Part shown: piece by piece, positions 1 to 16,527 of the stretch
How the letters are laid out: the number at the start of each line of letters is the position of its first letter
Numbering within the stretch: position 1 is the first letter of the stretch
Source of the DNA: Neocallimastix lanati (nom. inval.)
Taxonomy: Eukaryota; Neocallimastigomycota; Neocallimastigomycetes; Neocallimastigales; Neocallimastigaceae
Length of the DNA stretch: 52,500 bases
Direction: 5' to 3'
NCBI GenBank assembly: GCA_016946835.1
Contig: JACVTC010000033.1
Span: 102,501-155,000, forward strand
Made by a program: the position numbers and the translations under genes
The notes under the pieces: model-generated
The model's database searches: none
Seen by the model: only the letters and a program-made list of their open reading frames with translations
Told to the model about the DNA's origin: nothing

Positions 1-194
1 TAATATTTATAATTAATTAATATAACCCATTAGAAAAATAAAATATAAAATATAAATGTTTTTAAAAATAACATTATCAATTTATTAGAAAAATAAAAAT
101 AATAATAATAATAAACTTATCATTTAAGCAAATAGTAATTTCTATTCATTTATTTATTTTTTTTATAAAAAAAAAAGAATTATAATATAAAAAA

Positions 195-3072
<2,878 letters not shown>

Positions 3073-3162
3073 TATAAAAATAATATAAAATAAACAAAAT
3101 AAAATAAAATAAATATATATATATATATTAGTAATAATAATAAAACCAAATATTAGAATAAA

Positions 3163-3207
<45 letters not shown>

Positions 3208-3667
3208 TCATTATTAATTAATTTTATACTTAATATATATAATTACTTAACAATAATAATAACAATGATACAATAATGTATTAAATTATATTATTTATAT
3301 ATTACTATATTAATTATATATCTATTTTTTTTTTTTTTTTTTAATTTCCATATAAATAATTTACTATTTTGTTTAAATATATATATTTTTAATTTTAAAT
3401 AATTTATATAGTTTAATATTTTATTTTTATTTTTTATTATTATTATTTTTTTTTTTTTTTTTTTTTTTATTTTTTTTTTTTATTTTTTGATGAATTTATT
3501 TTGTTTATTTATTTGTTCATTTAATTATTATCATCATTATTATTTATTTATTTATCAAATTTTTTTTATTTATTTTTATTTTGTTTATCTTTGTTTTTGT
3601 ATTAATTTTAATATTAATAATAATAATGATATTGATATTAAAATTTATACTATCTTGATTTTTACGC

Positions 3668-3711
<44 letters not shown>

Positions 3712-3803
3712 TAAACATCAGTCTTTAAATTATTATTAATTATTATTGATTACTATAAATGATAACGATAGCATGTAATTAATAAAATGATTATAATAAT
3801 AAT

Positions 3804-3844
<41 letters not shown>

Positions 3845-4039
3845 CTATTAAATAAAATTAATATGTTATAATTATTTTTAAAAATGTATTATATATATTA
3901 AATCCTTTCAAATTTTTAATCATTAATAAACATTATTATTATATATATATATAATTTTTTTGATTGTTTGTTTACTTTATCCATTTGCTTTAATAATAAA
4001 TGTTTAAATACAAGCAAATAAACAAACAAACACAGTTAG
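3073..4039. other. Intergenic spacer, no gene seen
   Basis: A/T-only simple sequence: AAT units near 3165-3205, several poly-T runs (3328-3343, 3448-3468), a poly-A run at 3671-3709 and a poly-T run near 3808-3841. Short open frames here consist of low-complexity sequence only. Confidence 0.8.
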
Positions 4040-6014
4040 GGAAATATGTCAAAGAAGAAAAATTTCAAGGAAATTTTTACTTATCTTGCTTTTCTTGATC
4101 TTAAAAAAAGCCTATGATTCAGTTCCTATCTTTAATATTTTGATCAAACTATATAACTTAGGAATAAGAGGTAAATGTCATCTATTTTCAAGAAACCTTT
4201 ATCAATCCTCTAAAGCTCGTGCTTTTTTTAATGGTAATCTCTCAGAAGAATTTTCGATTAATCGTGGTGTTAGACAAGGATGCCCTCTATCTCCTATTTT
4301 ATTCAATTTGTTCATTAATGATGTACTGGATAATTGTGATAAGTATGGTGTATATTTAGAATCTTAATATTGTTGTGGTAAACTTTTTGCCGATGATATT
4401 GTTTTAGTTGCTCCATCTAAACAAGCTCTTAAGAGAATTTTGAATGAGGTTCATGAATGGGCTATTAAAAATGAAATGACTTTTGGAATTAAAAAGTGTG
4501 CTACTCTTGTTGTAAAACCGATTAACTTTGTTAATCCGATAAATTACGAAGATCCATCTTTCTTTATTGGTAGTAACAAATTACCTAAAACTGACAACTA
4601 TACTTATCTTGGTATTCCTTTTGATGAATCTTTATCACTAAAGCCTATACAATCCAAATTAAACAGTAATTTAAATGTCAAGTTAAATTCGTACTTATGA
4701 TTTCTTATTAATAAATCTATTCATCTCCCATTGAAGAAATATATTTTAATTTCCTTTATTCTTGGTCTTGTTTTATATTATGGTCCTCTATTTGGTTCAA
4801 ATAAGAGCAGATGTTCTAAAGCTTGAATCTCGTAATTCTTATGTTAGTCTCTATGATATTACTCGTGAATTAAGAATACCTCCTCTTTCAGCTGTCTGTG
4901 CTATATCTCAATTACGCTGCTTTAGAAAATGGAAAAGCTCATCATGTATTATTAATCATCTCACTAATAATATTCCTACTATGTCACATTACTCATAGAC
5001 TAAAGAATCAAGGACTTTGAGTAAGAAATTGAATGGTAAAAGAAAAAAAAAACAAGTGAAATAAAAGAAAGTTTTATTGGGTAAGAGATGTCTTCAAACC
5101 CTCAAAAGCTAAAAAAGCAATTATTTACAAGGAGAATGATTTTGGATTTATTTCAGAAATCAAAAACTTAATATTTCAATATCCTAAGTATCAATTGGGA
5201 TTCTTTTGGATTTCTCGAATTAGGTGTGGCTTTAAATTTGACATTAGTATTTCCATTTAAAGAAAAATAGTTTCAGAAGATTGCTCTAAATGTTGCCCAT
5301 GTTGTAGTATTAGTGTACCTAGTTTTCTTCAATGGATCTTTGCCTGTAAAGAATTGGAAAATTACAGAAATTAAATCTTTACCTTTTCTAGATGATCTCT
5401 TTTTGAAGTTTGCAATGATAATTGAACAAATATCCTTGGATGTTTCTTTAGATTCAGAAAAGGATTATGATAATAATATTTATTATATTATATTGAGTGC
5501 TCTTCTTGGTAGGCGTTCAATGTATGAAAAAAATTAAAGTTAATGATGTGGAACAAGGACAATTAGTTGACAATATTTTTAAGCAAAATTCAACTTCTTC
5601 AACTATTCCGTATTTTGTAGAGATTGCGAAGTTTCTAACAAACGTAATACCATTAATTTGTCGATCTTTTAGATTGATGATGAAATGGTATTCTGTTGAA
5701 TCTATTGAATCTTCCGTTGCTAAGAGCGTCGACGTCGAAATGATAAGGCATGTATGGATTTTCACCTCCCCCCAGGTGAAAGATCTGATACAGATTCGTT
5801 TGATAACACTAATAATGAAATTATTGCTTGCAATGATGGACGTGGTGTTATCATCGATAAATGGGAAAAGTTATTAGAAACTATTGCTTCTAACGCACTT
5901 TTATAATATATAATATTTTATTTTATGTATTTTATTTTTTATTTTTTATTTTTTCATTTAAATCATGTAATTTTATTATTATTATAAATTAAATAAAGTT
6001 ATTCTCTAAGTCTT
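4040..6014 (+). mobile_element. LINE-type (non-LTR) retrotransposon, copy 1, decayed
   Basis: A 5'-truncated reverse-transcriptase gene. Visible parts in order: FLDLKKAYDSVP (about 4085-4125), RGVRQGCPLSP (about 4263-4295), the catalytic FADD motif (about 4386-4400), a thumb region with YLGIPFDES (about 4600-4630), and near 5280-5370 a Cys-rich segment (CSKCCPCC then FACKELENY) typical of the C-terminal zinc knuckle of such polymerases. The element is broken: an extra A in the seven-A run near 4103, an in-frame TAA at 4365, a TGA at 4698 and later frameshifts. The TAA at 4365 is CAA in copy 2, so it is a mutation and not a recoded codon. The C-terminal coding end lies at about 5905. A short 3' UTR with AATAAA and an A-rich tail follows. 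The homologous 3' ends at 23812-24699 and 43029-43490 show it is a dispersed family. No target duplication was found. Confidence 0.88.
5992..6014 (+). terminator. Polyadenylation signal and 3' end of LINE copy 1
   Basis: AATAAA at 5992-5997 lies 18 bases before the start of the A-rich tail at 6015. The end sequence CTAAGTCTT-A(n) is nearly the same as the end of copy 3 (complement at 43029-43050), which fixes the 3' end of the element. Confidence 0.75.
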
Positions 6015-6509
6015 AAAAAAAAAAATAATAATAAAAAAAAAATGAATGAATGATCGAATAAATAAATAAAAAAATCAAATGAGAATAGGTTAAAACTGGA
6101 AAAATCATAAAAATGTATAATAAAATAAAATTTTTTTGAAAAATACTAAAATAAAAATATATATATATATATTAAATGGATATATTAGTGGATATAATAG
6201 ATTAATTAATATAATTATTAATTATCCATTATTTATTTTTAGAAGAAATTAATTTTTTTATTCTAAATAAAATTCATACATAAATAATATATTTATCTTG
6301 TTAATACAATTAATAGATTATATTTATTTAAATATATAATTTAAGATTTTTTTGTTTTATTTTATTTATTTTATAGTTAATTTATAAAAATCTTTTGAAA
6401 TATAAAGATATATTTCATTATTATTTTATTATTATAATGAAAAAAAAAAAAAAAAAAATGAAGAATAATACTTTTTATTTGAATGTTTTTTTTTTTTTTT
6501 TTTTTTTTT

Positions 6510-6678
6510 CTACATTAACTCTAAAATTTTGTTTATTTCTTCTTTTTCAATAATATCTGAATCTTTCGTATCTCCCAAATTATCCCTATAGTCAATAATA
6601 ACAGCTTTAACATCTTTCAATTTTAGTTTATTTCTATTTAATAACATTACAATTCTTTCTTTAATCTTTTATGAAGAC

Positions 6679-6709
<31 letters not shown>

Positions 6710-8167
6710 TAATAAATTAATATATATATATATAATAAATTATATAGAATATTTATAATAATTATAATAATTTACAGGTATTTCCTTAAATATACAAAGA
6801 TGTCCAATGATATGTGATATTAATTGATAAGTTAATAAACCTGAATCTAATCTTCTTAAATAAAACATATCTTCTGTTTCTTCATCTATTTCACCATATT
6901 CTTGTATTATTTCCTATAATATAATATAATATAATATAATACAAAATATTAACATAAGTTAATATCATTTATAAGTGATTTATGGATATGTGCTGAGATA
7001 AAAAATTTTTTTTTTCTTTTTTTTTTTCAATAAAATTTTGATAATTTATAATTAAAAAAAAAAAAAATTAAAAAATAAAAAATATAAATAAATAAAAAAA
7101 TAATAAATAAATTAACCCCATTAAATAGAATTTTTAATAGATTTTTTTTATTTTATTTTATTTTATGACTTACTTCAGATTCTTTTTCAATCTCTTTTTC
7201 CTCTTTTTCGACTTTTTCTTTATATTGTAAATATAATTCTATTATACGAGCGATTTTTTCAAAATCATCTTCAACAAATTTAGAGACTAATCTTTCTAAA
7301 TATTTCATGGTATTAACTTTTTTAAAAAGCCAACTAATAATAGATATACAATGCTCTTTTTTTTTTTTTTGTTTTTTTTGTTTTTGTTTTTGTTTTTGTT
7401 TTTGTTTTTGTTTTTGTTTTGTTTTTGTTTGTTTGTTTATATATATATTAATTTATATATAATACATTAATATAATAATATCAATATATTTATTTATTTT
7501 ATTTCATTTTTATTTTTATTTTTATTTATTTTTTTTATTTTATTTTATTTTTTTTATTTTATTTTATTTTTTATTTTTATATATATTACCTATTTCTTCT
7601 GATTCTGAATATTGTTTGGAATAATGTTTTTTCATTTTTTTAACGCCTTTACCCATAAAAGCAGCAAACAATGATTTTAATCCATGAACTTCAATAAAAT
7701 ATTCACAGTAAATTGAAGTATCTCCAGTTAATGCATAATCTAAAACTTTTATTGCTCTCATTCTAGACATATTTTTTTCTCTTTTATAATATTAATAATA
7801 TTAAAATATATATAAATATATATATATATATGTAATTATTATGAATAAAAGTTTTTATATGTAATATATATATAAATTTATATAATAACAATTATATAAT
7901 TATATAATTATATATATATATATATATTGAAAATAAATAATAATAATAATAATAATAATAAAATAAGTTTATTATTTTATAGAGATATAAAATTACTTTA
8001 TCATTAAAAGCATAAGTTCTATTCCTTCATCTTTTAAGAAGGATTCTTTAACTTTATTTTCAATTAAAGCAGAACATAAAGCATCAAAAAAGTTTTCCAT
8101 CATTTCAATTTCTTCATTATCTTCTGGATCTCTTCTTTTATATACCTTTAAATTATTAAAAATAATA

Positions 8168-8211
<44 letters not shown>

Positions 8212-9517
8212 AGAAAAGTAATAATAAATAATGATATGATGAAGAAGTTAATATAAATATAAATGAAATAAATATATATATGTAAATATAATAATAAAGG
8301 TAATGATAATAATTTTAAAACTTACAGATAATGATTTTAATAAGCAAATAACACCATTTAATTCACAGAATTTTATTCTATTAGCTATTTTATTAAATTA
8401 ATTAAATTTAAATTTAATTTATTAGTAAAATAATGATAATAGAATTATTAATAATAATATTAGTATGATTAATCGATTTTAAATATTTAAAAATATCTAA
8501 AAAATAATTTGTTCAAATAAATATTTCTAATAATTATGAATAATTTTTTTTTATTTATTTAAAATTACCTGAACTATTTTGTAATAAAATAGCTAATATT
8601 TCGCTACAATATTGCTTATTTGAATCAAATTCTTTTTGTGATATTCTATCAATAATCCATTTTAATATTTCTGTTTTTTCTACTAGTACTTCTGCTAATT
8701 TTGGTTCAATCGATATAAAGTTTTCAAAGATACCTTTTTTATTTATTTAATTTTTATAAAAATTAGAGAAACAAATAATAGTAGCAAAAAAAGAAAAAAT
8801 AAATAAAAAATAAAAAATAAAAAAATTCATGAAAATGAATAAATAAAATAAGAATATAATTTATTTCAATTTTTATTTTTTATTTTTTATTTTTTATTTT
8901 TTTTTAAAATATATATATTTACATATTATAACTTACTTAATGTGTTAAATACACCTTGTCTATCTTCATCCTGACTTTCTTTTAATCTATTTAAATTTGC
9001 AACTAATAATTCAAAAGCTTGTTTATCAACCTTTATAATAATTAATAATAATAATATATTATTTATAATTATTTAATATTATAGTTAATTAAAAATATTA
9101 AAAATTATAATAATAATAATAATAATAATAATTTAATAATTTAATAATTTAATTTAAATATTAAATAATTAATTGTTTCAAATTGATTTTTATCATTATA
9201 GTTATTAATTTTTTTTTTTTTTTTTTTACCATATCATTAACCAATGCTTTTAATCCGGCTTCTCCCTCTTCATCAATTTCACCTAAAACATCTTCATCAG
9301 TTAATTCATTAATAAGATCAATGCAAGCGATAGAAATATCAGTATTTTCATGAGTTAATAAAGATAGAATAGATTTTACAGTTTCTAATTCAACTAATTT
9401 TGGATAAAATTGTGGGGTAGTACTAGCAGACATCATACGTTTTATCTCTTCGTCAAGATCTGCTTCTGAATCCATAAACCTTTAAATATATGTATATTAT
9501 AATTTAATATTATCATA

Positions 9518-9593
<76 letters not shown>

Positions 9594-9710
9594 AATTATT
9601 AATTATTGTTGTATAATTATTTATTACTAAAAATTAAAAATATGAATTTCAATAATTTGAATTGAAATTTAATTTATTTAATATATATACATAGTATAAA
9701 TTAATTTTGG

Positions 9711-9789
<79 letters not shown>

Positions 9790-10344
9790 TAATTATTTAA
9801 AATTTAATTACTTAAAATCTTAACTTACTTTAATGGGTCATCTGCATATTTCATTCTTAATTGTTGATTCTTTGATAGTACTTTTTCAAATTTTAAAATC
9901 ATTTTTTTAAATGAATTAATATCAATTGTATTTGGTTCCTTTTAGTTAGTGGAGACCATTTTCAAATGAATATACAATATTGGATAGAAATAAAAAAAAA
10001 TACTATTAATTAATATAAAATAAAATTATTTTTTTTACTTTTTTTTAAAAAAATAAAAAAATAAAAAAATAAAAAATAAATAAATATAGATTTAAAAATT
10101 AATTTAATTTTTAACGAAATTATATATATATATATATATATATACATCTTCAACTTGATCGATAATTTCATAAATTTGACGTTGCTGGTCTGTTAAACCA
10201 TCAGCATAAAATGTTTCATTTTCCTCTTCGTCCTCTATCGAAGTCTTCTTCTTTTTACTTGCTGGTCCCCCAATTTCAAAATCCTCTAGTGAACCAGAAT
10301 CATGATGAAAATGTTTTAAAATTTTTGAATCTGATAAAGTTCCC

Positions 10345-10418
<74 letters not shown>

Positions 10419-10861
10419 TTAATTTATTGATATTTATAAAAGAATATAAATTAATTTCAGTTAAATCATATTGAACATTCAAAATGATAATGAAATTTGA
10501 AATTTAAATATATAGAAATAATAATTTACATATAATTAAAATATATTATTTTATAATATAGATATATAAAATTTAATTTTTTTTTTAAAAAAAATCTTTT
10601 TTTTTCAATTTAATTTTTTTTTAAAAAATAATAATAATAAAAAAAAAAAAAAAAATTACAAGTTTTCTTTTACTTATTGAGGAATTTCCTGTGGTCTGTA
10701 TATAAAATATTATTTAAATATAAAAATTAAATAAAGTCATTTTGTTTTTTAATAATGTTTAAAATATATTATTATTTTTCATTTTTGTAACTATTAATTA
10801 ATATAAATTATTTATTTATTTATTTATTTTATAATACCTTAAACAAGCTATTAATATCCAT
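6510..10861 (-). CDS. CTNNBL1: Beta-catenin-like protein 1 (CTNNBL1 family), 13 exons
   Basis: Nuclear armadillo-repeat protein associated with the spliceosome (Prp19/CDC5L complex). Exons in coding order: 10861-10838, 10695-10660, 10343-10146, 9938-9829, 9479-9230, 9030-8937, 8733-8569, 8384-8326, 8145-7997, 7780-7590, 7355-7174, 6913-6776, 6665-6510. All introns are GT-AG and in phase; the product is 583 residues, close to the human protein (about 560). Family landmarks: short MDI start, basic clusters (KRK about 18, KKKK 50-53) as likely nuclear signals, KFMDSEADLDEEI, HENTDISIACIDLINELTD, FYLRRLDSGL, and a C-terminal end with IIDYRDNLGD. The ATG at 9473 lies inside exon 5 and is not the start. 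Introns carry large simple repeats. No broken exon is seen, so the gene looks intact. Confidence 0.93.
7371..7433. repeat. GTTTTT hexanucleotide microsatellite
   Basis: About eight G(T)5-7 units in the CTNNBL1 intron between exons 10 and 11. Confidence 0.85.
9515..9767. repeat. TTA microsatellite and ~50-base poly-A run in intron
   Basis: Inside the CTNNBL1 intron 9480-9828: a TTA array at about 9520-9586 and an uninterrupted poly-A run at about 9713-9767, followed by an AT dinucleotide run. On the coding strand the poly-A is a poly-T tract. Confidence 0.85.
10346..10414. repeat. TTA microsatellite in intron
   Basis: About 23 TTA units directly next to the acceptor of CTNNBL1 exon 3; on the coding strand they read TAA up to the TAG acceptor. 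Confidence 0.88.
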
Positions 10862-11179
10862 TTTATAAAATGAAATTCTTTTTTTTTTAAAAAAAATATA
10901 TATATATATATAATATTTAAATAAATAATATAAAGATAAAAAAAGAAAAAAGAAAAATAATAAAAAATTTTTTAATATTTTTAATATATATTTTTATTAT
11001 AAAATACTAAGTAATATATATTTTAATATATATTATTTTATATATATAATATATATTTTAATCTATAAAAAAAAATAAATACAATATTGACAATTATTAA
11101 TAAATTTGAAAATACAGAAAATATATAATTTTGTTAATTAAAAATAAATAATTATTATTGTTATTGTTATTATTATTAC

Positions 11180-11263
<84 letters not shown>

Positions 11264-12028
11264 GATTATTATATTAGCAAAAAAAAAAATAAAAAATAAA
11301 ATTGTATTAATTAAAAATTATTAAAAAAAATTTTTTCTTTTTTTTTAAATGTATATTCCATCTAAGAATGTAATATCAAAATATATAATATATAAATATG
11401 TAGCTTAGCAATAAAGTGTTATATTGAAAAAAAGAATAATTAATAATAATTAATTTTAAAAGTTTTTTTTTTATAATTTATTTTTTAAATATAATTTTTA
11501 ATAATTTTAAAGGTCTTTTTCTCTTCTTTTTTTATTTTAATATATTATATGCAAAAACATATATATATCATTTATATTTTATATTCAACAACATGTTCAA
11601 TTTTTATTAATATTATTATCATTAATGTTAAATTTCATTTTTGTAAAAAATTGTACGAATATTTTAATAAATATAATATAAATATTAATTATATGGTTGA
11701 TTATATATCTATTCTTTTTTATACATTATTAGTATTATTACTAATTATTTATCTCATTTTATTATTATTATTTTTTTTTTTCTTTAAATATATATCTATT
11801 AATTTAATTTAAATATTTAAGATTAGTGTATATTATTTTATTAAATTAAATTATTTTTAATCGTATTAAAAATTTTGTTTTATTATATCAATAAAAATTA
11901 ATACCAATAACAATAAGATACTTATAATAATGTTAATAATATTAATAATATTCTAAATAGATTTTTTTAATCAAAAATTTTATATAAGTAATACTTTTAT
12001 TTATTAATTTATTTATTTATTCATTTAT
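10862..12028. other. Intergenic spacer, no gene seen
   Basis: Between two minus-strand genes. Holds a TTA array at about 11155-11262 and otherwise A/T-rich unique sequence. The open frame at 11549-11812 is Ile/Tyr/Leu low-complexity sequence and I do not call it. Confidence 0.75.
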
Positions 12029-14270
12029 TTAGATAATTCTTGGTATTTGCTGTTGTGATGGCGGTGGGTTATAGTTAGGATTTTTATATGATGGTGGCAT
12101 ATTTTTTGGTGGTAAACCTCTTGATAAAGGTGGTTGATGTGGATAGGGCGGTTGGGATATAGGGTGTTGTTGAGATGTTGGTGGTATTGGTTGTGATAGT
12201 TTATTCTGAGATTGAAATTGTTGCGATGGGACTGGATATGGTTGAGTAGGTAGTGGTATATTTTTTACGGTATAGTTAATATAAGGATCAGATATTTTTT
12301 GTGACAACTCCCATCTTAAATATTCCTTATAGCAACGAACACAAGATGGGAAAACTTTGGTTTGTTTAGAACTATACATATCTAATTGTTTAAAAAAGGA
12401 TGTATACACAGCTTGTAGTGTACTCTGAACTACTGGATATAATGAAACATTCCATAACGGTGAATTACGAGTTTCTCTGACAACAATAATATTGTCATGT
12501 TGTTCAATTGGCCAAGCTGTGATATTATCATCCAAAATTAATGGAAGGGAATTTCCTGTTCCTGGTTGATTACAATTTTCTTTTCTTGTTACACAAAATG
12601 AAAATAATGATCCTAAATCTTTAGCAGGTCTTTGTGGATTAACTGAACGTAGTATGGATTCATATTCATATCTTGCACTATAAATTGTACCTTTAATTCT
12701 TGTACGATTTGGATCTAGAATTTGAAGTACCTTTAATAATTAATAACAATGTTTAATGTTTTGTTAATTAATAAATATGTATAAATATATAATTAATATA
12801 AAATATACAAATCTTATATGTATCATTTACCATTTCTAAATAGTTTTGATCACCGATAGTACATATACTAAATGTTTATATAAAACATATAAATAATATA
12901 AATATATATATATATTAATAAATAAATTAAAATATCAAAACATATAAATTTTAAATAAAATATATAATTGTAAAATGAAATAAAATAATAATAATAATAA
13001 AAAAAAAGTATTATATAAATCAATTTATATTTTAATAATATTATTAAAAATTAATAAATAATTATATATATATATATATATAATTATTATAATTTAAATA
13101 TATTTACCTGATCTCAAAATACCTTTTAAATTAATAAATATCATAATTAAAAATTAATAAATATTAATATATATAATTTGTATTCTCAAAGAATAAAATA
13201 TATTAAAAAATATTAACTAATTATAAAGAAAATTGTGAATTTTTTTACCTTTGAGCCCAATCTAAAAATTCGTGAACCTTTTCTACTAAAACAATTTTTC
13301 TTCCATCTCTCAGAGTTTTTACTCTATGAGGAGTTTTTTCTTTTTTAATTTAATAAAAAATAATTCAATAATAATTATATATATAATTATTGATTATTAT
13401 TTAAGTTTATTATTAATTACATATATAAATATTTAATAATTAAAGAATATATAAATAAATTTTATTTTATTTTATATAAATGTATATATTTGATTTAAAA
13501 AATAAATAAATAAATAAAATAAAATTATAATTTTCAAAAAAAAAAAAATAAAATAAAATAAAATATAATATAATATAATATATAATATAATATATATAAT
13601 ATAATATAATATAATAAAATAAAATAAAATAAATAGTAGAATATAAATATAAGTACAGATTTAATAAAATAAAATAAAATAAAATAAAATAAATAGTAGA
13701 AATATGAATATAAAGTACAGATTTAATAAAATAAAATAAAATAAAATAAAATAAATAGTAGAATATAAATATAAGTACAGATTAAATAAAATAAAATAAA
13801 TAGTAGAATATAAATATAAGTACAGATTAAATAAAATAAAATAAATAGTAGAATATAAATATAAGTACAGATTAAATAAAATAAAATAAAATAAATAGTA
13901 GAAATATAAATATAAAGTACAGATTGAATAAAATAAAATAAAATAAAATAAAATAAAATAAAATAAAATAAAATAAAATAAAATAAAATAAAATAAAATA
14001 AAATAAATAAATAAATAATAAATTAATAAATAAAACTTACTTATATATTCTGCTATTTCAGGATCTGGTAAATATCTTACAAGGGTATCATCTAAATCTA
14101 AAACTAAAGGTAATTTTCTTCTTTCCATTAAATCATCAACTTTTTCTGCTACTTTTCTATACAAATGATCTATTATTTTATATATTAATATATTTCAATA
14201 AATTATGAGAAAAATAATAATAATAATATAATAAAAATGATAAATGATAATATAAATAATAAAATAAATA

Positions 14271-14308
<38 letters not shown>

Positions 14309-15344
14309 AGGTTTGCATATATATCCAAAAATTAAGCTATGTAATTAAATATTATATTATATTATATTAATTATTAGTTATTATTTGGTATATATAATAA
14401 TAATATAAACAATATTTAAAATTCTATATATAATTACTTTTCTTTTACAGTCTATTAAAAAAAAAATTAAAATAAAAAAAAAAATAAAATAAAATAAAAA
14501 AAGAATAAAATTAATATATGAGCAATAATAAAATTATATAAATTATATAAATTAAATTATATAATTATATGTATTGTTTACTTACGGGTTTCAAATGTAA
14601 TTCCCATGTTGTTTCACTATTTTTTTCTTTTATATTTGATATTACAACACTCTATTTTTTAAATTATTATTGTTATTATAATTTATTAATTATCTACTTT
14701 CCTATATTACTACGTATTATACTTATAATAATAATTTAGAAAATATATATATTAATTACTTTTTTCATTCTCGCACATTCAGCAAAAAATACATCCTGCA
14801 TTGGTGGTTCTGGATAATTAAATATAAATGGATGATGATAATTTGCACATTCTTTTACTATATTATAATATGAACTAATATAATATATATGTATCATAAA
14901 TTTAATTTAATAAAATAATACATTTATTATGAACATATAATATCGAAATTTTTATGCAATAAAAACTATTTTTTAAAATAAAATATATATGTATTATTTT
15001 AATTACAAATTAATCATTTATATAATATTTATTTATAATAATTACCGAGAAAGTGTACAGTCCACTTTAAATTTATCTTGTAATACAAAGCAATAATCCA
15101 AAGGTAATGAAGTTGGAAAAAAATGTTCCAATGGTAACGCTATTTCTTCATTATCAGGTGTAACAAAAATTGGTTTCCATGATTGTAATTGTGTAACTGG
15201 AGAATTTCTATTAATAATTATTTCATTTATTTCATTATTAGGTGGTGTAAGTGATAAAAATGAATAAAGTCCTGCATGAAAGGCTTGTACTATAGGCGAA
15301 TTTGTGTTATTATTATTTCTCTGGTTATTTAAATAATTCTGCAT
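12029..15344 (-). CDS. FCP1/CPL-type RNA polymerase II CTD phosphatase, 10 exons
   Basis: HAD-superfamily phosphatase with an FCP1-homology domain, expected to remove phosphate from the RNA polymerase II C-terminal repeats in the nucleus. Exons: 15344-15046, 14874-14760, 14651-14586, 14451-14438, 14336-14308, 14169-14041, 13339-13249, 13122-13108, 12867-12831, 12730-12029; all GT-AG and in phase; 498 residues. Motif I is DLDDTL at 199-204; HRVKTLRDGRKIVL (about 222) follows, then SICTIGD at 253-259 (motif II Thr 256) and LILDD with Asp 332-333 (motif IV). No BRCT domain is visible; the C-terminus is instead a Pro/Gln-rich tail (about 425-498). The N-terminal ~100 residues are Asn-rich and unfamiliar, so the start is the least certain part. 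Two exons are only 14 and 15 nt. The sixth intron (701 nt) holds a minisatellite. The family is clear; the exact subgroup is not. Confidence 0.87.
13543..14020. repeat. AAAAT pentamer array with 30-bp minisatellite units
   Basis: In the sixth intron of the phosphatase gene. A core of about 30 bases (TAGTAGAATATAAATATAAG, then TACAGATTTA) starts at 13634, 13694, 13756, 13801, 13846 and 13896; the units are separated by AAAAT pentamers, and a pure AAAAT array of about 85 bases follows. Spacing of 45-62 bases points to unequal expansion. Confidence 0.9.
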
Positions 15345-16444
15345 ACTATAATATTTTATACACTTAAATAATAATTACTTATATATAAATATAAACTACT
15401 GAGAGTTCTAATATGAAATTTCTTATAATATCTTATTTTATTATATTTATAAAAATATTTATAACTAGTTATATTAAAATAATTGACGTTAAAACAAATT
15501 ATTTAATTAATTAATTAATTAATTAATAAATTAATTAATATATATAAATTCCATTTAAATTTATTAATGAGGATAAACTTTTGTTTTAAATGAAAAATAA
15601 ATTTCTGTTATATTAATATTATTATTTCATTTAAAAAGAGTAATAATTTGTTTTATTTATTCAAGCAATTATCTTCAATAAATAAATATTTTAATTATTA
15701 TATTTTAATGAAGTTTATTAAACTAACATAGGAATTATATATTTATATAATGCTTTATTATATAAATATATTATATTGACAATTCCCTTAAACTATGTTT
15801 CTTTAACTACTACTAATTTTCCAAATATCTGTTTTATAATAAAAATTTTTTATAAAAAAAGTTGTTTTTTTTAAAAAAATTAATATATACATTTTTTCTC
15901 CTTTTATACTAAAAAAATTTTTATTAAAATTTTATTAATATTTAAATTTAATATAAATTTACATCTTAAAAAATGATAAATATTAATATAACTATTAAAA
16001 TCTATGATGAAATAAATGAAATAATCAATATATTAAATAATATATTTACTATATATATGTTTTATTTAATTTTATTTTATATAATAATAAAATTAAATGT
16101 ATAATATATTTCATGAATTGTATACATATAAAATAATATGTAATATAGTATTATCAATATAATTTATGTTTTAAATAATCTATTATATATAATTATATTT
16201 TTTATAATTTTTTATATTTTTTTCTGTATTACTAAAACTTTTATTATATACAAATATATATTAATTTTACCATTAACGAAATAAATTCTGTATAAACCGA
16301 AAAATATATATATTATTTATTTATTTGTTTATTTGTTTGTTCATTTATTTATTTATTTATTTACCTATTTATTTATTTATTCATTTATTTATTTATTTAT
16401 TTACCTATTTATTTATTTATTCATTTATTAATTAATTAATTAAT

Positions 16445-16527
<83 letters not shown>

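Noticed and set aside
4365-4367. Reassigned stop codon (TAA as Gln)
   Set aside because: Host genes end cleanly at TAA and TAG with no internal stops, and LINE copy 2 has CAA at this position.
5517-5765. 82-codon minus-strand frame
   Set aside because: Antisense shadow of the LINE C-terminal coding region.
4086-5877. Treating the LINE open frames as separate host genes
   Set aside because: They are successive parts of one broken reverse transcriptase with stops and frameshifts, and two related copies exist in the window.
11549-11812. 87-codon plus-strand frame
   Set aside because: Low-complexity Ile/Tyr/Leu sequence in a spacer, with no splice context or family resemblance.
13634-13926. 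CRISPR-like array (repeat units with spacers)
   Set aside because: The spacers are AAAAT pentamers, the host is a eukaryote and the array lies in an intron; it is a minisatellite.
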